Translations under genes and position numbers: made by a program
Notes under the pieces: generated by a model
Told to the model about the DNA's origin: nothing
Database searches by the model: none
The model's input: the letters and a program-made list of their open reading frames with translations, nothing else
Assembly (NCBI GenBank): GCA_964530825.1
Contig: CAZHCA010000003.1
Span: forward strand, 1 to 64,000
From: CAZHCA01 sp964530825
GTDB taxonomy: Bacteria > Bacteroidota > Bacteroidia > Chitinophagales > Saprospiraceae
Reading direction: 5' to 3'
DNA: 64,000 bases
Part shown: piece after piece, positions 59,764 to 64,000 of the stretch
Layout: each line of letters begins with the position of its first letter
Position numbering within the stretch: position 1 is the stretch's first letter

Positions 59764-61203
59764 TTATTCTACAAGAGGCAGAACGCTTAGCTGGGGTAAA
59801 TATTGTTGGGCGAAGCTCAACAGTCGGCCCTCCTCAAAATGAGCCGCCAGCAATTGCAGCCCTAGGGGTGACCCATCAGCATATGCGCCGGCGGGGAAGG
59901 CCAACCCCGGGATACCACTCATGTTAGCCTGTACGGTAAACACATCGGCCAGGTACATGGCTACTGGATCGTCTAACTGCGCCTTTAGCGGCCAAGGGGG
60001 GCCGGTAGTGACGGGAAGTAATAAAAAATCGTGCTTTTGGAAAAGTTGAGTCGTCCAGTCCGAAATCAACCTTCTGACTTGCTGTGCTTTGCCGTAATAA
60101 GCGTCGTAGTAGCCGGCGCTGAGCACGAACGCGCCCAGCATGATGCGCCTTTTGACTTCCGCACCAAACCCCTCAGTACGGGACTTTCGATACACCTCTT
60201 CCAGGGTTCTCGCTTCCGGACTACGGTAGCCATAACGGACTCCGTCGTAGCGCGATAAATTGGCCGAAGCTTCAGCCGTTGTCAAGACGTAGTAGGCAGG
60301 GACTAAAAAATCGAGGTAGGGAAACGAAACAGCCGTGGTTTTATGCCCTGCTCGTTCCCAATGCTCCAATTGTTCGACTAAAACCTGCCGCAGCCGGCTG
60401 TCGAGTTGCGGATGATCTATCGCCTCAGGCCAGTAGGCGATACGGGCCTGTTCCGTTGGCTTTTGCTGGGTATAAGGTGTTACTGGCTCGGTACTAGCGG
60501 TAGCATCGTATTCGTCCGGCCCGGCAATTACCTCAAGGATGACGCCAGCATCCTCCGGCGTGTTGGCAAGTACCCCGATTTGGTCGAAGCTGGATCCGTA
60601 GGCGATCAAACCGTGCCGGCTCACGCGGCCGTAAGTCGGTTTTAATCCGAAAACTCCGCAAAAAGCGGCCGGCTGGCGGACCGATCCGCCCGTATCAGAG
60701 CCCAGGGAAGCCAGGCAAGTAGCCATTTGCACGGCTACGGCCGAGGCGCCGCTGGAACCGCCGGGCACCCGGTCGGGTTTGGCGCCGTTTTTGGTAGGTC
60801 CGTACACGGAGTGCTCATTTGTCGATCCCATTGCAAACTCGTCGCAGTTGACACGCCCGATCAAAATAGCGTCTTCGGCCAGCACCCGTTCGATTGCCGT
60901 AGCGGAATAGACCGATTCAAAACCTTCTAACATTTTCGAGGCGGCAGAAAGGCCGTGCCCGGCGTAGGCTATCACATCTTTGTGTGAGAGAACTGCACCA
61001 AAAAGACGACCGCGAGGGCCGCCCTGTACAAGTCGGCGGTCCAGCTCTGCAGCTCGCGCCAATGCTTCCTCGGCATACACTGCCACGTAGATATTGAGAT
61101 CTTTGGTCGCCTCGATACGGTCCAGATAGTATCGGACAACCGATGCACAGCTAATCATTCCCTGCTCCAGGGTTTCCTGCAAGTCCTTTAAAGTGTGGGG
61201 CAT
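59764..61203 (-). CDS. gatA: Asp-tRNA(Asn)/Glu-tRNA(Gln) amidotransferase subunit A
   Basis: A 479-residue amidase-signature protein that releases ammonia from glutamine for tRNA-dependent amidation. The catalytic Lys is in GAVLSHKDVIAYAGHG, the cis-Ser and nucleophile in GSDTGGSVRQPAAFCGVFGL, and GGSSGASAVAVQM is the glycine-rich loop. The ending region (PWPLKAQLDDPVAMYLADVF, GIPGLAFPAGAYADGSPLGL) is GatA-specific. gatB and gatC are not nearby. It lies next to hisS, so translation genes are loosely clustered. ATG 61203 (MPHTLKD) is preferred to 61212. Confidence 0.95.
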   Translation of the reverse strand: MPHTLKDLQETLEQGMISCASVVRYYLDRIEATKDLNIYVAVYAEEALARAAELDRRLVQGGPRGRLFGAVLSHKDVIAYAGHGLSAASKMLEGFESVYSATAIERVLAEDAILIGRVNCDEFAMGSTNEHSVYGPTKNGAKPDRVPGGSSGASAVAVQMATCLASLGSDTGGSVRQPAAFCGVFGLKPTYGRVSRHGLIAYGSSFDQIGVLANTPEDAGVILEVIAGPDEYDATASTEPVTPYTQQKPTEQARIAYWPEAIDHPQLDSRLRQVLVEQLEHWERAGHKTTAVSFPYLDFLVPAYYVLTTAEASANLSRYDGVRYGYRSPEARTLEEVYRKSRTEGFGAEVKRRIMLGAFVLSAGYYDAYYGKAQQVRRLISDWTTQLFQKHDFLLLPVTTGPPWPLKAQLDDPVAMYLADVFTVQANMSGIPGLAFPAGAYADGSPLGLQLLAAHFEEGRLLSFAQQYLPQLSVLPLVE

Positions 61204-61226
61204 GTTGCGCATAGGCAGGATTTCGG

Positions 61227-62594
61227 TTAGGAGTGCTTGGTTTTCAACCGCTCAATAATTGAAGGCAGCGGCAAACGCTCCTGTTCACCGGTGGTCATGT
61301 CTTTTAAGCTTAATGCTCCTCTTCGGAGCTCCTCCTCGCCGATCAGCAGGACGTAAGGTGTCTGCCGGTCATTGGCGTATTTCATCTGTTTTTTCAGCTT
61401 AGCCGGTTCTGGATACAGCTCGGCTCGAATGCCGGCCGCCCGCAGGTGGGTAAGCTGCTGGAAGGCAAAATGGTGCGTTTCTTCGTCGAATGCAATCAAT
61501 AATACCGTCAATCCCTGCCCATCTTTTTCTGGAAAAAGCTGCAACTCGTCCATTAGGTCGTAGATGCGCTCCGCACCAAAGGATATTCCGACGCCTGAGA
61601 TATCTTTCATGCCGAAAATACCGGTCAGGTCGTCGTAGCGTCCACCGCCGCCGATACTCCCCATCCGGACACCTGGATAAGCTTCCTGGTCAATATTGAC
61701 CTCGAAGATGCACCCCGTGTAGTAATCCAGGCCACGTGCTAAGGTCACATCGAAGCAAACGGTATTATAGGACTGGTAAGCTTCCAGGTAACTTAAAACA
61801 GTTTGCATTTCCTGCAGCCCCCTGCGCCCCTGTTCCGTTTGGGCGAAACGAGACGCCAGCGTTTCTAAATCGGCGATGCCCAGCAACTCCCGAATTTTTT
61901 CGATGGCGGTAGCGGTAATACCGCGTTGCAGCATTTCTGCCGCCACACCTTCTATGCCTATTTTATCCAACTTATCGATGGCCATCGTCATGTCGGTTAA
62001 CCGATCGGGAATGCCGGCGACTTCTGCCATTCCCGCCAGTATTTTGCGGTTATTTAACCGGATGATCACCTTCAATCCAAGCTGATGAAAAACCTCATCG
62101 TAGATCTGTACCTGCTCAGCCTCGTACATGAGCGAATCGGAACCGACGACATCCACATCGCACTGATAAAACTCCTGGTAACGTCCTTTTTGTGGCCGGT
62201 CGGCCCGCCATACCGGCTGAATTTGGTAACGCTTGAAAGGGAAAGCCAAATCATTTTGGTGCATGACCACGAAGCGAGCGAATGGAACCGTAAGGTCATA
62301 GCGCAAGCCCCGGCGGGCAATAGAGGGGGCGAGTTTAGAAGAATTGCGCTGGTTTAGGGCTTCCGCATCGGCCTTGGCTAAAAAGTCACCATTGTTCAAT
62401 ACTTTGAAGAGTAGTTGATCGCCTTCTTCTCCATATTTACCCGTTAGCGTAGCGAGCAGTTCCATCGTAGGCGTTTCAATGCCCCGGTAACCGTATTTGA
62501 TGAACACCGTACGGATTGTATCAAAAAGATAGGCCCTCCGGGCTGCCTGCCGGGGCAAAAAGTCGCGGGTACCCTTGGGGATGCTAGGTTTCAT
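61227..62594 (-). CDS. hisS: Histidyl-tRNA synthetase
   Basis: A 455-residue class II aminoacyl-tRNA synthetase. The N-terminus IPKGTRDFLPRQAARRAYL is typical; motif 2 is around YRQEFYQCDVD-like (RYQEFYQCDVDVVGSDSLMY); VTLARGLDYYTGCIFEV is the His-A motif and GGRYDDLTGIFG the His-B region. An anticodon-binding domain ends the protein. It lies 24 bp downstream of pheS, probably co-transcribed with it and with gatA. Confidence 0.97.
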   Translation of the reverse strand: MKPSIPKGTRDFLPRQAARRAYLFDTIRTVFIKYGYRGIETPTMELLATLTGKYGEEGDQLLFKVLNNGDFLAKADAEALNQRNSSKLAPSIARRGLRYDLTVPFARFVVMHQNDLAFPFKRYQIQPVWRADRPQKGRYQEFYQCDVDVVGSDSLMYEAEQVQIYDEVFHQLGLKVIIRLNNRKILAGMAEVAGIPDRLTDMTMAIDKLDKIGIEGVAAEMLQRGITATAIEKIRELLGIADLETLASRFAQTEQGRRGLQEMQTVLSYLEAYQSYNTVCFDVTLARGLDYYTGCIFEVNIDQEAYPGVRMGSIGGGGRYDDLTGIFGMKDISGVGISFGAERIYDLMDELQLFPEKDGQGLTVLLIAFDEETHHFAFQQLTHLRAAGIRAELYPEPAKLKKQMKYANDRQTPYVLLIGEEELRRGALSLKDMTTGEQERLPLPSIIERLKTKHS

Positions 62595-62617
62595 ACGTTA
62601 GCTTTTCTGATGGCGAT

Positions 62618-63655
62618 CTAAAGCACCGAACGGAATTGGCGTAGGAAGCGCACATCATTTTCGAAAACCAACCGGATATCTTTAAAGTTAAAGAGCATCA
62701 TGGCCTGACGCTCGATCCCCATACCGAAAGCGTAGCCTGTATAGCGCTCGGAATCAATGCCGCAATTGTCGAGCACTGCGGGATCGACCATGCCACAGCC
62801 CAGGATTTCGACCCACCCGGTGTACTTGCATACATTACAGCCTTTGGCATTACAGATGAAGCAACTCACGTCCATTTCGGCACTGGGTTCGGTAAAGGGG
62901 AAGAAGGAAGGGCGCAGCCGAATATGGGTATCGGCCCCGTACATTTCGCGAGCGAAGTGGTGTAAGGTCTGCTGCATGTCAGCAAAAGAGACCCCTTCTT
63001 CTACATAGAGCCCCTCAACCTGGTGGAACTGACAGTGAGAACGGGCCGAGATGGTTTCATTGCGGTACACCCGTCCCGGCGCGATAATTCGGATTGGCGG
63101 CTGTTGGTTTTCCATCACCCGGGCCTGCACCGATGAGGTGTGGGTACGCAGCAGCATCGTCGTCGAATCTTTCAGGTAATAGGTATCCTGCATGTCCCGG
63201 GCCGGATGATCTTCGGGTGTATTCATGGCGGTGAAGTTGTGCCAATCATCTTCGATTTCCCGCTCTTCTGCCACGACAAACCCGATTCTTTCGAAGATAT
63301 TGACGATCCGGTTCAGGGTTAATGCTACCGGATGGCGAGCGCCAAGTTCCAACGGTTCTCCCGGAGCGGTAAGGTCGATCGCGGCTGCTTCTGACTTCTC
63401 GGCTGCCGCAGCAGCTTGTTGCAGTAGCTCTTGGTATTTCAATTCGGCAGCCTCCTTTAATTGATTAATCAACTGCCCGAATTCCGGTTTTTTTTCGTTG
63501 GGGATATTGCGAATCTCCCCCATTAAGGGCTTAATGATATTTTTACTTCCAAGATATCGAATGCGAAACTGCTCAACCTCCTCCGGTGTCCGTGGCTCAG
63601 CGGCTTTGATTTCCTCCATCAGGGCTTCCGCCTTGTCGAATGCTACAGCTGCCAT
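62618..63655 (-). CDS. pheS: Phenylalanyl-tRNA synthetase alpha subunit
   Basis: A 345-residue class II synthetase subunit. The N-terminal coiled coil (KPEFGQLINQLKEAAELKY) binds tRNA. The catalytic core has LPGEPLELGARHPVAL-like (APGEPLELGARHPVALTLNR), NTPEDHPARDMQDTYYL, LRTHTSSVQARVM, GRVYRNETISARSHCQFHQ and the C-terminal GIERQAMMLFNFKDIRLVFE. pheT is not in the window. A -7 box is found upstream at 63676-63683. A Cys cluster (SCFICNAKGCNVCKYTG) resembles a zinc knuckle as in other Bacteroidota PheS. Confidence 0.97.
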   Translation of the reverse strand: MAAVAFDKAEALMEEIKAAEPRTPEEVEQFRIRYLGSKNIIKPLMGEIRNIPNEKKPEFGQLINQLKEAAELKYQELLQQAAAAAEKSEAAAIDLTAPGEPLELGARHPVALTLNRIVNIFERIGFVVAEEREIEDDWHNFTAMNTPEDHPARDMQDTYYLKDSTTMLLRTHTSSVQARVMENQQPPIRIIAPGRVYRNETISARSHCQFHQVEGLYVEEGVSFADMQQTLHHFAREMYGADTHIRLRPSFFPFTEPSAEMDVSCFICNAKGCNVCKYTGWVEILGCGMVDPAVLDNCGIDSERYTGYAFGMGIERQAMMLFNFKDIRLVFENDVRFLRQFRSVL

Positions 63656-63675
63656 GTGGTTTAATTTTGGAGGTA

Positions 63676-63683
63676 CAAAGGTA
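63676..63683 (-). promoter_or_regulatory. Candidate pheS -7 box TACCTTTG
   Basis: On the minus strand TACCTTTG fits TAnnTTTG, 21 bp before the pheS ATG. It suggests a promoter for pheS-hisS-gatA. Confidence 0.5.
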
Positions 63684-63742
63684 ATAATTTATAGGATATG
63701 GGATGGGGCTGCGTAGGTATGTAGGTGTATATCCCTACAGCC

Positions 63743-64000
63743 CTACAAAGAGAATCGCACAACAACCCCGCCCGAGGTATCTGTACGTGGGAAGCCGGCT
63801 GAAGTCCGGGGCACGTTGCGGCGGTAGTCGACGAACAGGCGCAGGGATAGCCGCTGGTTGAGGCGGTATTCCGCTGCGGGCGAAATCGTCAGCGCCCGGT
63901 TACCACGCGTCGGCTCGATGACATCTTGGTCAAGCAGGTGGTTAAAGGTGACATCGTCGCGCAGCGAGAAATTGAAGCTGATGTCGAGGTCGCGCCCCTG
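63743..64000 (-). CDS. sprA: SprA, C-terminal end (partial at window edge)
   Basis: The last 85 codons of a gene that runs off the right edge, stop TAG at 63743-63745. The translation has QGRDLDISFNFSLRDDVTFN, then RALTISPAAEYRLNQRLSLR, LFVDYRRNVPRTSAGFPRTD and the terminal SGGVVVRFSL. From family knowledge this is the end of the giant T9SS outer-membrane translocon SprA (Sov in Porphyromonas), whose final beta-strands end in a G-x-x-x-R-F-x-L pattern. SprA is needed for T9SS export and gliding. The frame fills the region to the window end without interruption. Confidence 0.85.
   Translation of the reverse strand, partial: QGRDLDISFNFSLRDDVTFNHLLDQDVIEPTRGNRALTISPAAEYRLNQRLSLRLFVDYRRNVPRTSAGFPRTDTSGGVVVRFSL

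Noticed and set aside
1..64000. tRNA, rRNA, insertion sequences, prophage or integrase
   Set aside because: None could be recognised by eye on either strand; this is not a substitute for a covariance-model search.

Overview
The window looks like a chromosomal segment of a member of the Bacteroidota, probably of the Saprospiria/Lewinella type. The assignment rests on family content seen in the translations: a type IX secretion (T9SS) C25 sortase of PorU type, the gliding lipoprotein GldB, the C-terminus of SprA, two proteins with T9SS-style sorting tails, an UpxY-type NusG paralogue, and -7 boxes of the TAnnTTTG form. The genus-level guess is inference. No tRNA, rRNA, CRISPR array, transposase or phage gene was seen. 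There is one 100-N assembly gap (12025-12124).

Region 1 (1-22.9 kb, almost all minus strand) is a capsule/O-antigen type surface polysaccharide locus. Read in its direction of transcription it starts with a winged-helix/nucleotidyltransferase-like regulator (22.9 kb), a DegT aminotransferase, a nucleotide-sugar dehydrogenase, an UpxY antiterminator and a nucleotide-sugar epimerase. Next come a PHP-type tyrosine phosphatase, a Wza-like export lipoprotein, a Wzc-like tyrosine autokinase and the ABC exporter Wzm/Wzt. The distal part is an AT-rich, mosaic and partly decayed set of glycosyltransferases, a sulfotransferase, an FkbM methyltransferase and a DUF5672 protein. Small selfish-looking cassettes sit between the conserved genes: a VapBC-like pair, a DUF433 gene with a broken DUF5615 partner, a four-helix-bundle gene bracketed by inverted repeat arrays, and a broken GxxExxY gene bracketed by imperfect inverted repeats. 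The base-composition break inside wzt, close to the ATPase/carbohydrate-binding domain boundary, suggests that the distal serotype-specific end was exchanged by recombination.

Region 2 (23-33 kb) holds a di-haem cytochrome c peroxidase, full-length cobalamin-dependent methionine synthase (metH), and two divergent secreted T9SS cargo proteins.

Region 3 (32.8-43.5 kb) is a DUF2061-cysC-cysD-cysN group, which makes the sulfate donor PAPS, followed by a second, GC-rich glycosyltransferase cluster. No sulfate-reduction genes accompany cysCDN. With the sulfotransferase at 2.5-3.3 kb, this suggests that the surface glycan is sulfated (inference).

Region 4 (43.4-64 kb) is mostly conserved housekeeping and envelope genes: the PorU-type sortase, a rhomboid protease, a histidine kinase/response regulator pair, pyrD, a 53-residue membrane protein, nadC, an outer-membrane barrel, gldB, a 2-oxoglutarate oxygenase, tatA, a DUF937 protein, a LysM lytic transglycosylase, gatA, hisS, pheS and the 3' end of sprA. 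I found no clear-cut new defence or metabolic system. The most unusual material is the mosaic/decayed end of the polysaccharide locus, the two inverted-repeat-bracketed single-gene cassettes, an extreme convergent gene overlap at 38.3-38.6 kb, and a glycan gene without an obvious start codon at 42.4 kb.
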